Of a DNA stretch of 64,000 nucleotides, positions 55,247 through 63,800 are shown one piece after another. Under the pieces are notes generated by a model. It ran no database searches and was not told the origin of the DNA. It worked only from the letters and a program-made list of their open reading frames with translations. Each line of letters starts with the position of its first letter. The first letter of the stretch is position 1. The DNA comes from Zhongshania aliphaticivorans. GTDB taxonomy: Bacteria; Pseudomonadota; Gammaproteobacteria; Pseudomonadales; Spongiibacteraceae. The stretch spans positions 3,876,501 through 3,940,500 of the forward strand of contig NZ_CP014544.1 in assembly GCF_001586255.1 (NCBI RefSeq), given 5' to 3'. Position numbers and translations under genes: made by a program.

Positions 55247-55549
55247 TTCATTGCTACTTATTAACTTTATTGATTTAAACCCCAAAAACACACCTATAAC
55301 GCCTATAGCAAGTATTGATAACTCCTTTGTATTTTTATAAATATCACCACCGCCAGTGCTTATTAGCAAGAACAGTGCATAAACTATTAAACCAAAAGAC
55401 GCTGCCACTATTACTGCGGATAAGTAATCTGTTCTATGTTCATGACCACAATTAGGGCATCTTGTGGTATTGCTTACTATTCCAAATGAAACAAGGTTTT
55501 CACGATCTGTATAGTCATATTTTTCTCCACAACCTTTACAATTATCCAT
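55241..55549 (-). CDS. Zinc-ribbon membrane protein (cassette 5)
   Basis: This 102-aa protein opens with two CxxC pairs (CKGC at 4-7 and CPNC at 32-35), a small zinc ribbon, followed by GHEHRTDY and two membrane helices (about 45-65 and 78-96). It would be a small inner-membrane protein with a cytoplasmic metal-binding domain. The function is unknown. It is one cassette of the array, bounded by attC sites on both sides. Confidence 0.75.
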   Translation of the reverse strand: MDNCKGCGEKYDYTDRENLVSFGIVSNTTRCPNCGHEHRTDYLSAVIVAASFGLIVYALFLLISTGGGDIYKNTKELSILAIGVIGVFLGFKSIKLISSNET

Positions 55550-55563
55550 AATTCACTCGGAAA

Positions 55564-55669
55564 ATATAACGCCCGGCTCACCGAGCTAATTTTTGATGGC
55601 GGCTTTTTTTGCTGCGAAGCGCAAAAAAGGTGACAGCGGAAATTTGTCCGGTGCAGCCGTTTGTTAGGC
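55564..55669 (-). repeat. attC site (cassette 4)
   Basis: GCCTAAC (R''), AAACGGCTGCACCGGAC, an imperfect palindrome and AGCCGGGC followed by GTTATAT (R') form a 106-base attC of the type found in marine integrons. The preceding gene's TAA stop lies inside R''. Confidence 0.85.
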
Positions 55670-56635
55670 ATTGGGTTCATCATTGGGAAAATCAACGCCA
55701 GAAATAAAGAGCTTGGCCGACTCTTTATCCACAGATATAAAATCCGCCTTATTGCTTAGTCCACCTAGATCCCCGTTCCGACCACCTTTGATCTGACCAT
55801 GAGGAGTGTTAAAGGTAATGGCTTCTCCTATAGAGTAACCATACCTGTCAAGTTTAGAGCTATATAACCCGTCGGCTCCCCTTGGATACTGCTTGAACCT
55901 AACCGTGTTGTAGTTTGGTTGAAGCAAGCTTACAAATGCTTTTTCAGCATCAGCGACAATCTTCTTGTGATCGTAGCCAAAATCTAAATCTATTTCGCTA
56001 TCTGCGCCAAATGAAGTGACAAACAAGGGTTCAGGTCGAAATAGGAAAAGAAATATTTCGTCTGTAACCCTAGCACCAGGATATCGCTGAGGTTCATTGG
56101 ACAGTATCTCCTGACGAGCGTGATGGCCTTTTGCAATTAGGCGATCATAGCTATCGCCTTTTTTAGCTATGCCGACATAGAGCAAGTCATATACCATCAC
56201 ATCGGCATAGTTGTCCAAACCTGATATACCCTGCTCTTGCCTAGAGCGATACCAAAGGATGTTTTCTGGTGTGAATCTAGCTATTAGGATGTTTTCTCCG
56301 CTTCTCTCATAGAAAAACTCGATCGCTTCTTCTCCACACCCGACACCAAAATTATCGCCTTCGAAATCAATTACAGGCTTCAATTGCTGTATGTTAATGA
56401 CTCCGCTGGTTTTGCATTCATCGCCTACAACAATGTCAAAGAGAATTTGATCATTACCTTCACTCGCGCGAACATTAACAAATTTTGATTTAGCCTTTCC
56501 TCCGATCATGTAGAAGTCGCTTTGCCGCATATACTCGGCAAAAGGCTCATCTTTAAACCAAACAGCCTCTTGATTCGAGATAGGAGGAATAATCAGCTCT
56601 AGAAATGTTAATTTTGCTCTATTTGTTCCGCTCAC
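55664..56635 (-). CDS. Unrecognised 323-aa cassette protein (cassette 4)
   Basis: I recognise no family. The frame could start at 56695, but that part runs through the attC site. The GTG at 56635, behind CAGGG, is the likelier start and gives 323 residues. A conserved-looking block is DLLYVGIAKKGDSYDRLIAKGHHARQEIL (about 150-178), followed by RVTDEIFLFLFRPEPL. The YVGIAK and Arg/His spacing loosely recalls GIY-YIG-type nuclease layouts, but the key residues cannot be placed and I do not claim it. There is no signal peptide or membrane segment. Confidence 0.55.
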   Translation of the reverse strand: MSGTNRAKLTFLELIIPPISNQEAVWFKDEPFAEYMRQSDFYMIGGKAKSKFVNVRASEGNDQILFDIVVGDECKTSGVINIQQLKPVIDFEGDNFGVGCGEEAIEFFYERSGENILIARFTPENILWYRSRQEQGISGLDNYADVMVYDLLYVGIAKKGDSYDRLIAKGHHARQEILSNEPQRYPGARVTDEIFLFLFRPEPLFVTSFGADSEIDLDFGYDHKKIVADAEKAFVSLLQPNYNTVRFKQYPRGADGLYSSKLDRYGYSIGEAITFNTPHGQIKGGRNGDLGGLSNKADFISVDKESAKLFISGVDFPNDEPNA

Positions 56636-56671
56636 ATTTTTCCCTGTAAAACGCTGATGATTTTGTGGATT

Positions 56672-56743
56672 GCCTAACGCCAGTAGCTGCGGCAAATTGC
56701 GAGCGCAGCGAGTAATTTGTCCGACAGCCTACTATTGTTATGC
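56672..56743 (-). repeat. attC site (cassette 3)
   Basis: GCATAAC (R''), AATAGTAGGCTGTCGGAC, the near-perfect palindrome ATTACTCGCTGCGCTCGCAAT, GCCGCAGCTACTGGC and GTTAGGC (R') give a textbook 72-base attC. It ends the two-gene HEPN cassette; the stop of the distal gene lies in R''. Confidence 0.92.
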
Positions 56744-57145
56744 ATTTCTCAGTGCTGACCGAATAATCAACATTTCTTTGATAAAGATTCCATTTATGGT
56801 TGTATCGGTAAAACTTGCTTGCATGAAGCCATCGGGCGGCGTACCGATAAGGAAGCCAATGGCGCCGGGGAGAGCATCATCAGTACGAACAAGCTTAACG
56901 AGCGATATAGGAAGAGACTGAAGGGAGCACTTTGAAATCGCCTCCGATACTTTTTGGTAGGCTAAGGCTTCCTGCTTTGGCAAATATTTATCAAAACCTT
57001 TTCCTGCCAAAACTAGTCGCCAATCTCCAGCGTCTTCGTAGTAATACCATACAACCAAGCCGGGATTATCTCCTGATGAGTCGAGGTCTTTAACTAACTC
57101 AATAGCGTCTTCGATAAGACCCTCTACCAATGGTTTTTCACCCAT
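56738..57145 (-). CDS. Partner of the HEPN-like gene (cassette 3, second gene)
   Basis: From the ATG at 57145 (after GGAGTATTTCC) the protein has 135 residues. The larger frame to 57211 lies inside the upstream gene and is not used. It is a small alpha/beta protein (helix 1-22, then LVVWYYYEDAGDWRLVLAGKG, LVKLVRTDD) with no recognisable motif. Its start overlaps the end of the HEPN-like gene by 22 bases, so the two are translated together. That layout suggests a two-component module, possibly toxin-antitoxin-like. I infer this from gene arrangement alone. Confidence 0.6.
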   Translation of the reverse strand: MGEKPLVEGLIEDAIELVKDLDSSGDNPGLVVWYYYEDAGDWRLVLAGKGFDKYLPKQEALAYQKVSEAISKCSLQSLPISLVKLVRTDDALPGAIGFLIGTPPDGFMQASFTDTTINGIFIKEMLIIRSALRNA

Positions 57146-57540
57146 GGAAATACTCCGTGGTCTGGTTCCGCGATTGCCCCGATGAGTGATGCTGCTGCCA
57201 TCGGATCCCAAATTTCGTAACGGCTTGATTCATTCCACTTTGTGACAACACCCCAATTGGCACCAAATATAGAATCATCATTTATAGCACTTTTTAGTTC
57301 CGGCAGGAGGCCAGAAGAGGCCATAAGCTGCTCTAGGCTGTGTGAATATAGGGCATTCACTAAACTTTTGTCCGGAATGGTGTTGTTTTGGAAGAGCTTT
57401 GCAGCACACGCCTTTATAGCCAGTTCAATAGAGTAACCTGCCAAATAGTAGGCTGATGATGCCTTCCCGCTTCGGAGCAGCAGTATCGAGTCTTCCAGCC
57501 TGATCTCAGCAAGCTTTTTAAGGTCATTATTTGTGAGCAT
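57124..57540 (-). CDS. HEPN-domain-like protein (cassette 3, first gene)
   Basis: This 138-aa helical protein has the HEPN-type core: LAEIRLEDSILLLRSGKASSAYYLAGYSIELAIKACAAKL (AYYLAGYxxELAIKA is typical of the domain), then SHSLEQLMASSG. The ribonuclease motif of active HEPN toxins (R-x4-6-H) is not seen, so it may be a non-catalytic HEPN that pairs with another subunit. It is the first gene of a two-gene cassette. Confidence 0.7.
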   Translation of the reverse strand: MLTNNDLKKLAEIRLEDSILLLRSGKASSAYYLAGYSIELAIKACAAKLFQNNTIPDKSLVNALYSHSLEQLMASSGLLPELKSAINDDSIFGANWGVVTKWNESSRYEIWDPMAAASLIGAIAEPDHGVFPWVKNHW

Positions 57541-57559
57541 AGTTCACGCTTCTACCAAT

Positions 57560-57618
57560 GCATAACGCCGCAAGAAGAGGCGCGCTTTAGCGCGTCCTTC
57601 TTGCTTGCTTTGTTAAGA
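57560..57618 (-). repeat. attC site (cassette 2)
   Basis: TCTTAAC (R''), AAAGCAAGCAAGAAGGAC, GCGCTAAAGCGC, CTCTTCTTGCGGC and GTTATGC (R') form an exact 59-base element, the classical attC length. Its two halves pair almost completely. Confidence 0.93.
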
Positions 57619-58647
57619 GCTTCCGCTCTTGAGTATTGAGAAAATAATTGCCGCAATAACTGAGCTACTGACCGCTATAAACCAAGATAGCATGCTCGGC
57701 CAAGCTCGCTTAAAGAAGCTGGGCTTGACCTGCTCAAGGTATATTGCTGTATTAGGTATAAATTTGTTGTGAATAAACAGTAGAAAGTTAAGTAACAAGA
57801 ATACTGAAATTACGAATACGGCTCTACTTTTCCACCCTTCAATGTCGGGTATTGCGATTAACATAGCAATGAATATTGCCCCATTTAAATTGAGACCATA
57901 CTTTCTATATGTTGTGACTAAGGAATTTTGCTTTGGTTTTAAGGTTTGTAAAATTGACTCCGCTTTCCCAAGAACCCATGACTCATTAATACCGGAAACA
58001 CGGATTTCACTATTTCCGTTGGCTACAAGCTCAACGACAATAACGCGATTGATGCCATGAGCTTCCGGCTCTTGAATCACAAGCTTAATGTAATTCAATT
58101 GAACAATGCCATCTAACTGTCCAAGAAAATCGTCAGCATACTTAGTAAGCTCACTTCCCCGTTGCGAGTAAGTTACTATAACCCTACCGTTACTAAAGTC
58201 CTTCTTAAGGAAGTCTACTAATTGAACCACATCGTCCTTAAAAAGACGTATTGAGCCCAACTGAACTGTTTTGTTGTGTATTTGCTCGGGATTAGTGTCT
58301 TTTGCACTGGGGTCAGATGAATTTATATCATGAGGGTGAATTTCAAATGTGCCCGCCGTACCAATTGTAGACTCCCATTCACCTCGAATATTACCTTGTT
58401 GCGTTAGACGACCTCTTACGACTACTTCTCCCAGCTCAACCCCCTCAACAGTCTGAGATGGCGTACAATTAAGTACAATTTCCTCATCTATTGTTCCGGT
58501 GTATTCGTAGATTGAAACACCAAAAATTGAATCCATTATCCTTAATCGACCAGATATATTTTGATCATCCTGAGATAGATCAAGAAAAACATTACCTGTG
58601 TTAGTGCCGTATAAACGGCCTGCCCATCTGTTGGCTAGACTTGCCAT
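57613..58647 (-). CDS. Unrecognised cassette protein with C-terminal membrane helices (cassette 2)
   Basis: This 344-aa protein is unknown to me. Residues about 1-110 are beta-rich (WAGRLYGTNTGNVFLDLSQDD, GRLRIMD, GRLTQQGNIRGEWESTIGTAG), like a small lipocalin-style or barrel domain. Residues 125-245 look like a soluble alpha/beta domain (IHNKTVQLGSIRLFKDDVVQLVDFL). The last 95 contain about three membrane helices (near 252-268, 275-292 and 318-339). The mix of sensor-like domain and membrane end is seen in effector-type proteins, but there is no catalytic signature. It begins behind AAGGAG, about 10 bases from the ATG. Confidence 0.6.
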   Translation of the reverse strand: MASLANRWAGRLYGTNTGNVFLDLSQDDQNISGRLRIMDSIFGVSIYEYTGTIDEEIVLNCTPSQTVEGVELGEVVVRGRLTQQGNIRGEWESTIGTAGTFEIHPHDINSSDPSAKDTNPEQIHNKTVQLGSIRLFKDDVVQLVDFLKKDFSNGRVIVTYSQRGSELTKYADDFLGQLDGIVQLNYIKLVIQEPEAHGINRVIVVELVANGNSEIRVSGINESWVLGKAESILQTLKPKQNSLVTTYRKYGLNLNGAIFIAMLIAIPDIEGWKSRAVFVISVFLLLNFLLFIHNKFIPNTAIYLEQVKPSFFKRAWPSMLSWFIAVSSSVIAAIIFSILKSGSS

Positions 58648-58666
58648 TACTTGATATTCTCCTTGC

Positions 58667-58735
58667 TCTTAACGCCTGCGTCACGGGTGGCGAAAAGCGC
58701 AGCTTTTTGACATCCCGTGCACGCACTTGTTAGAA
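58667..58735 (-). repeat. attC site (cassette 1)
   Basis: TTCTAAC (R''), AAGTGCGTGCACGGGATG, AAAAAGCTGCGCTTTT, CACCCGTGACGCAGGC and GTTAAGA (R') form a 69-base attC; the two arms pair well. Confidence 0.9.
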
Positions 58736-58748
58736 GTTTTTTCGCTCA

Positions 58749-59213
58749 TTATTTACCTACTGGAATATGGTAAGTTGTAAAATACCGACCTAATTGTTCT
58801 GTTTTATGAACTTTAGTGGCCATTTTATTTAATGCCTTGTACTCAGGCCTACTTTCAAGTAAATGAAATAGTATTTCTTTATGCCCTAACTCATTTGCCC
58901 AACACATGAGCACTTTAAAAATTGGAATGCCAAAACCCCAGAATTTTTGTGAGATAACAACAGCTAATTCAAAACCATTATCATCTGGCTGAATTCCACA
59001 CCAACCAGCTAAAACCCCACCTATATAAACTGCCCGAATACGACAACCCTCTATCGCATCCACTTTAATTTTATCTCCCATCCACTCTTGAAGGCTGGCT
59101 GCATCAAAATATGGATGATCGATTAAATGTGTTCTCAGAGAATCCTCATTGACGACTGCCATGAAGTCTTCTGGATTCACTTGATTAAAACACAAAAATT
59201 CAATTTCACTCAT
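58749..59213 (-). CDS. GNAT family N-acetyltransferase (cassette 1)
   Basis: This 154-aa protein has the GNAT layout: AVYIGGVLAGWCGIQPDDNGFELAVVISQKFWGFGIPIFKVLMCWA (beta strands 3-4 and the acetyl-CoA loop), then EILFHLLESRPEYKALNKM. The pyrophosphate loop is a degenerate form of Q/RxxGxG/A. It acetylates an unknown amine; cassette GNATs are often resistance or modification enzymes. It is the first gene of the array, and its ATG lies 11 bases after the R'-like box GTTAGAA. Confidence 0.85.
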   Translation of the reverse strand: MSEIEFLCFNQVNPEDFMAVVNEDSLRTHLIDHPYFDAASLQEWMGDKIKVDAIEGCRIRAVYIGGVLAGWCGIQPDDNGFELAVVISQKFWGFGIPIFKVLMCWANELGHKEILFHLLESRPEYKALNKMATKVHKTEQLGRYFTTYHIPVGK

Positions 59214-59223
59214 ATCTCAATAC

Positions 59224-59261
59224 TTCTAACAGTCTGTTAATGAGGCCACCGGCCTCATTAA
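59224..59261 (-). repeat. Left boundary of the array: R'-like box and hairpin
   Basis: On the minus strand GTTAGAA (59230-59224) fits an R' insertion core at the point where the first cassette begins. Just before it is an 11-bp perfect hairpin (TTAATGAGGCC / GGCCTCATTAA, loop 3). This could be the remains of an attI or of a lost cassette's attC. No R'' core was found. Confidence 0.4.
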
Positions 59262-59793
59262 TAATTATTAGAACGCGGCCTTTTAATTTTTTAATACTCA
59301 AAGTGCCGCACAGCAACTTATTGTTTTTCAATATATTTAATTTTGGCGTAGGAAGGCCTTTCTTATTACGCTGGCCAAAGCACTTAACTGGAGCGGAAAG
59401 AAAACTATGCTGCGTAGGCAGGCAGTAATTGGCAGGGCTTGTCGACATGAGTGCTTCACCATTCCTTTGGTCGATGCGGGTGTACCTACTTGTACGCCAG
59501 TATAACGATATAAATAACAATAATGTGCCGCCTGCTTTTGAGCAAGCACTTGATTGATTCTGAGCAGCATTAATTTTTACTAGGCGACAATAACCGCGTG
59601 CTTAGAAAATTGCGAACACAGGCACGCTACTGCCCGCCCCAAGTTATTGAAAATAATTCTTATTTAGCTTTGAAAATTACCACCTCAACCGTTACATTAA
59701 CGGGCTACCGCAGGATTTATGCGCGGCAGGGCATTTTGCGTTATTTGCATCATTTATTCGCGCCTGCGCACCATTAAAGGGAGAAGTTCACCG
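59262..59793. other. Intergenic region between the cassette array and the RND pump
   Basis: About 530 bases with no integrase. A 104-codon minus-strand frame (59206-59520) shows no recognisable pattern and is not called. TTGAAAATAATTCTTATTTAG at 59647-59667 resembles a Fur box (GAAAAT-A-ATTCTTATTT) upstream of the efflux operon, a weak hint of iron control. The adaptor's ribosome-binding site (AAGGGAG) is near 59777. Confidence 0.4.
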
Positions 59794-60855
59794 ATGTTCG
59801 GTGCTAATTACAGCCATAGTTTTAGATCGATTCTGTCTTACTCTTCCGTGTGCCTTCTTAGCCTTAGCATACTGGCTTGCCAGCCCGCGCCCGAGGCTGC
59901 TGCGCCGAAGGGCCGCCCGCCAACGCCGGTGAAGGTGCAAACCCTAAAAACTGAGCTCATACAAACGCGCTTACAGGCCTTGGGCAGTTTGCTGGCGCGG
60001 GAGTCGGTGGATATCAGTAGCAGTGTGACAGAGAAGATCCAAAGCCTGCATTTTGACGACGGCCAAACCGTGAAATCCGGTGATTTGCTGGTGACCTTAG
60101 AGCAAGCCGAAGAAGCCGCCCAGCTTAAATCTGCCCGCGCCGATTTGGCAGAGCACGAGCGTGAGCTGCAGCGCCTGAAAGGCTTATTGGCCAAGCAATC
60201 TGCCGCGCAAACCGAATATGATCAACGCCAAACCTCTAAGCTGCGCGCCGAGAGCAAGATTGCTGAAATTTCTGCATTGCTAAATGAACGCAGCATCCGC
60301 GCGCCCTTTAGCGGCGTGGTAGGTTTGCGGGAACTCAGCCCCGGCGCCCTGCTCAGCCCTGGCACCCGCATTACCAGTCTGGATGATTTGAGTGTGATGC
60401 GCTTGGACTTTTATATTCCCAGCCTGAACCTTAAGGCGCTGGCGCTGGGTCAGGAAATTATTGCCCGCAGCGACGCGCTAAATGAAGATTTTTCTGGCCA
60501 TATTTCCGCCATCGACAGCCGCATAGATCCGATCAAACGCAGCCTGAAGGTCAGGGCGCTTATCCCCAACGCCGATGGCCACCTTAAACCCGGCATGTTG
60601 ATGCAGGTCGTGTTAATTACATCTGAGCGCGAGGGCATTCTCATTCCGGAATCGGCATTGCTGAGCGAGCAGTTACACCATTATGTGTGGTTGTTAAGCG
60701 ACGGCAAGGCCGAGCAGCGCCAAGTTGAGTTGGGCGTTCGCAAACCCGGTTTTGTGGAAATTCGCAGCGGCCTCAGCGCCGGTGAGCAGTTAATTTACGA
60801 GGGCATTGGCAATCTGCAAGCCGGTATGGCTGTTGCCCCACAGGGAAACAAATAA
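59794..60855 (+). CDS. RND efflux periplasmic adaptor, lipoprotein
   Basis: From the ATG at 59794 (after AAGGGAG) the protein has 353 residues, with a lipoprotein signal ending SILAC (Cys near residue 28). It has an HlyD/MFP layout: barrel-sandwich lipoyl halves around KIQSLHFDDGQTVKSGDLLVTLE, an alpha hairpin (about 100-150), IRAPFSGVVGLRELSPGALLSPG and a C-terminal beta barrel with GHLKPGMLMQVVL. It links the RND permease to an outer-membrane channel; no TolC-like gene follows. It lies four bases before the permease gene. Confidence 0.95.
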   Translation: MFGANYSHSFRSILSYSSVCLLSLSILACQPAPEAAAPKGRPPTPVKVQTLKTELIQTRLQALGSLLARESVDISSSVTEKIQSLHFDDGQTVKSGDLLVTLEQAEEAAQLKSARADLAEHERELQRLKGLLAKQSAAQTEYDQRQTSKLRAESKIAEISALLNERSIRAPFSGVVGLRELSPGALLSPGTRITSLDDLSVMRLDFYIPSLNLKALALGQEIIARSDALNEDFSGHISAIDSRIDPIKRSLKVRALIPNADGHLKPGMLMQVVLITSEREGILIPESALLSEQLHHYVWLLSDGKAEQRQVELGVRKPGFVEIRSGLSAGEQLIYEGIGNLQAGMAVAPQGNK

Positions 60856-60858
60856 ACC

Positions 60859-63800
60859 ATGTTGCTCTCTGATACCGCCATAAAGCGGCCGGTTTTTGCC
60901 GTTGTTATTAGCTTATTATTATTGGCATTTGGCTTATTGGCCTTTGAGCGTTTGCCGCTGCGGGAATACCCCGACATTGACCCGCCCATTGTGTCGATAC
61001 GCACGGTCTATACCGGTGCCTCTGCCGAGGTGGTGGAGTCGCGTATTACTCAGGTGATTGAGGATCGCATTGCCGGTATTGAGGGCATCGAGACTATTGA
61101 GTCCAGTAGCCGCGATGGCTTTTCGTCGATCAATATTGAGTTTTCTCTAAATCGCGACATAGACGCCGCCGCCAACGATGTTCGCGACCGTGTTTCTGGC
61201 TCACTGGCCAGCCTACCGGAAGAGGCCGAGCCGCCAGAGGTGCGCAAAGCCGACGCCGATGAACAGGTGATTATGTGGCTAAATCTCACCTCAGAGAACC
61301 ACACCACCCTTGAGTTGGCCGACTACGCCCAACGCTATATTGTTGACCGTTTTGCGGTGATTGATGGCGTTGCCTCGGTGCGGATTAGCGGCGGCCCCGA
61401 ATACGCCATGCGGATCTGGTTAAACCGCGAGGCCCTCGCCGCCCGCCAGCTCACGGTGGCCGATGTCGAAAGCAGTTTGCGGCGCGAGAACGTCGAGCTG
61501 CCCGCCGGTACGCTTAAATCGGTAGACCGCGACTTTGTGGTTAAAATAAACCGCCACTACCTCAGCCCCAGTGACTTTGAAAACCTGGTTATTAAACGCG
61601 AAACCAACGGTAATTTATTGCGCCTTAGCGAGGTTGCTCGCGTCGAGTTGGGCGCCGCCGAATACCGCAATATGTTCCGCGGCAATGGTGTACCCATGGT
61701 CGGCGTGGGCATTGTTAAGCAGAGCGTGTCGAATACCCTTGCGGTTGCCGAGGCGGTGCACAAAGAAGCCACGTTTGTTCGTAAATCCCTGCCCGACGGC
61801 GTGGGCCTGCATTCCAGCTATGACAGCTCGGTGTTTATCGCCAGCGCCATTGGCGAAGTTTATAGCACCTTATTTATTGCCGCCGGGTTGGTGGTGCTGG
61901 TGATATTTTTATTCCTTGGTGATTTCCGCGCCATGTTGGTACCGGCAATTACGGTGCCGGTATCGCTTATTGCCACCTTTACGGTGCTGTACGCCCTGGG
62001 TTACACCGTTAATTTACTGACCTTATTGGCGCTGGTATTAGCCATTGGCTTGGTTGTAGATGACAGCATTGTTGTTTTAGAAAATATTCATCGCCGCCTG
62101 CTAAATGGCGAGCCGCCACTGGTTGCGGCTTATCGCGGCAGCCGCCAAGTCGGTTTTGCGGTTATCGCGACCACGGCAGTACTGGTCGCCGTTTTTGTGC
62201 CGATCAGTTTTTTAGAGGGCGACGTGGGCCGTCTGTTTGGCGAGTTCGCGGTTGCCATGGCCGTGGCCGTCATGTTTTCTAGCCTTGTGGCCTTAACGCT
62301 GTCGCCGGTGATTTGTGCACGTGTATTAAATCGCGACGCCATGCACGGCGGCCTTGCCAATTTTGTAGAGTCGCTGCTACACCGCATGGAAAGCCGCTAC
62401 GGCAAACTGCTCGGCCGCAGCATGAAGCGACCGATTATATCGGCCGTGCTACTGGCAATGACTATTGGCGGCTGCCTGTTTCTGTTAGAAAAAGTACCCG
62501 CTGAATTCGCGCCCAAAGAAGATCGCGGCGTGGTGTTTATGATGATTCGCGCCCCCGAGGGCAGCTCCTTTAATTTCACCACCACGCAAATGGCTGAAGT
62601 CGAATCGCGACTAATGCCCATGGTCGACAGCGGCGTAATAAAGCGCTTTTTGCTCCGTGCGCCCGGTGGCCGCGGTGGCGCAGATACCTATAATGAAGGC
62701 GTAGGTATTATGGTGCTCGCCCCTTGGGAGGAGCGCCCTCCGGTATCGGCAATAGTCGGCGAAATTAGGCAGCGCCTTGCTGGCTTTAGCGGTTTAAGTG
62801 TTTTTCCGGTTACTCCTCAGTCTCTCGGTGGCGGCTTTAGTAAACCAGTCGAGTTCGTGCTCGGCGGCAGCAATTACCAAGAGCTAGCGCAATGGCGCGA
62901 CCAACTTATTGCCGAGGCGCGCACCAATCCTGGCTTGCTTGGCATCGACAGCGACTACCGCGAAACCAAGCCCCAGCTTGCGGTAACAATTAACCGCGAC
63001 CGCGCCGCCGCACTTGGTGTAGACGCCAGCGAGATCAACCGCAGCCTCGAAACCCTGCTCGGCTCCCGGCGGGTAACCACCTTTATGATGGCCGGTGAAG
63101 AGTACGACGTGATCCTCGAAGGCGAGCCAGAGACCCAGCGCAGCCCTGAAGACCTCAGTAATATCTATGTGCGGTCTACCACCACAGATGCGCTAATCCC
63201 CCTTGGCAACTTGGTGACTATTCAGGAGCGCGGCGACGCCGCGGTGCTGAATCGCTATAACCGCGTGCGAGCGATTACCATAGACGCCAACTTAGCCGAC
63301 GGCTATTCACTTGGCGAAGCGCTGACTTATCTGGAGAATCTTGTTGCCGAGAAGTTTCCTGAGGCGGTAGTTGATTACAAAGGCGAGTCCTTAGACTACC
63401 GCGACGCCGGAGGCAGCATATATTTCACCTTTGCGCTGTCGCTATTAATTGTTTACTTGGTGCTGGCAGCCCAATTTGAAAGTTTTATTCACCCCTTTAT
63501 TATTTTGCTGAGCGTGCCTTTAGCCGTTGCCGGTGCCTTGCTGGGCCTGTATTTGTTTGGCCAAACCTTAAACATATACAGTCAAATAGCGCTGATTATG
63601 TTGGTGGGCTTGGCCGCCAAAAATGGCATATTGCTGGTGGAGTTTGCGAACCAGTTGCGGGATCAGGGCTTGGATTTTGACACTGCGATTATTCAATCTG
63701 CCCAGCAGCGCCTGCGGCCCATTGCGATGACCGCCATCACCACGGTAATTGGTGCTGTGCCCTTATTGCTGTCGTTTGGTGCTGGCAGTGAGTCCCGCTA

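Larger units (their letters stand above)
54219..59230 (-). mobile_element. Integron gene-cassette array without integrase (CALIN)
   Basis: Seven units on the minus strand each consist of one promoterless gene (once a pair) followed by an attC site. The sites have the R'' core (RYYYAAC-like: ACATAAC, GCCTAAC, GCATAAC, TCTTAAC, TTCTAAC), a palindromic middle and the R' core (GTTRRRY-like: GTTATGC, GTTATAT, GTTAGGC, GTTAAGA). In several cassettes the stop codon lies inside the R'' box. The genes are unrelated to one another, typical cassette cargo. No tyrosine recombinase gene and no clear attI is seen on the right-hand side, where an integrase should lie, so the array is probably fed by an integrase elsewhere or is a stranded fragment. 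Confidence 0.88.

Noticed and set aside
59206-59520. 104-codon minus-strand frame upstream of the GNAT cassette
   Set aside because: Its composition and sequence show no recognisable family or ribosome-binding site, and it crosses the array boundary hairpin; could not be supported as a gene.
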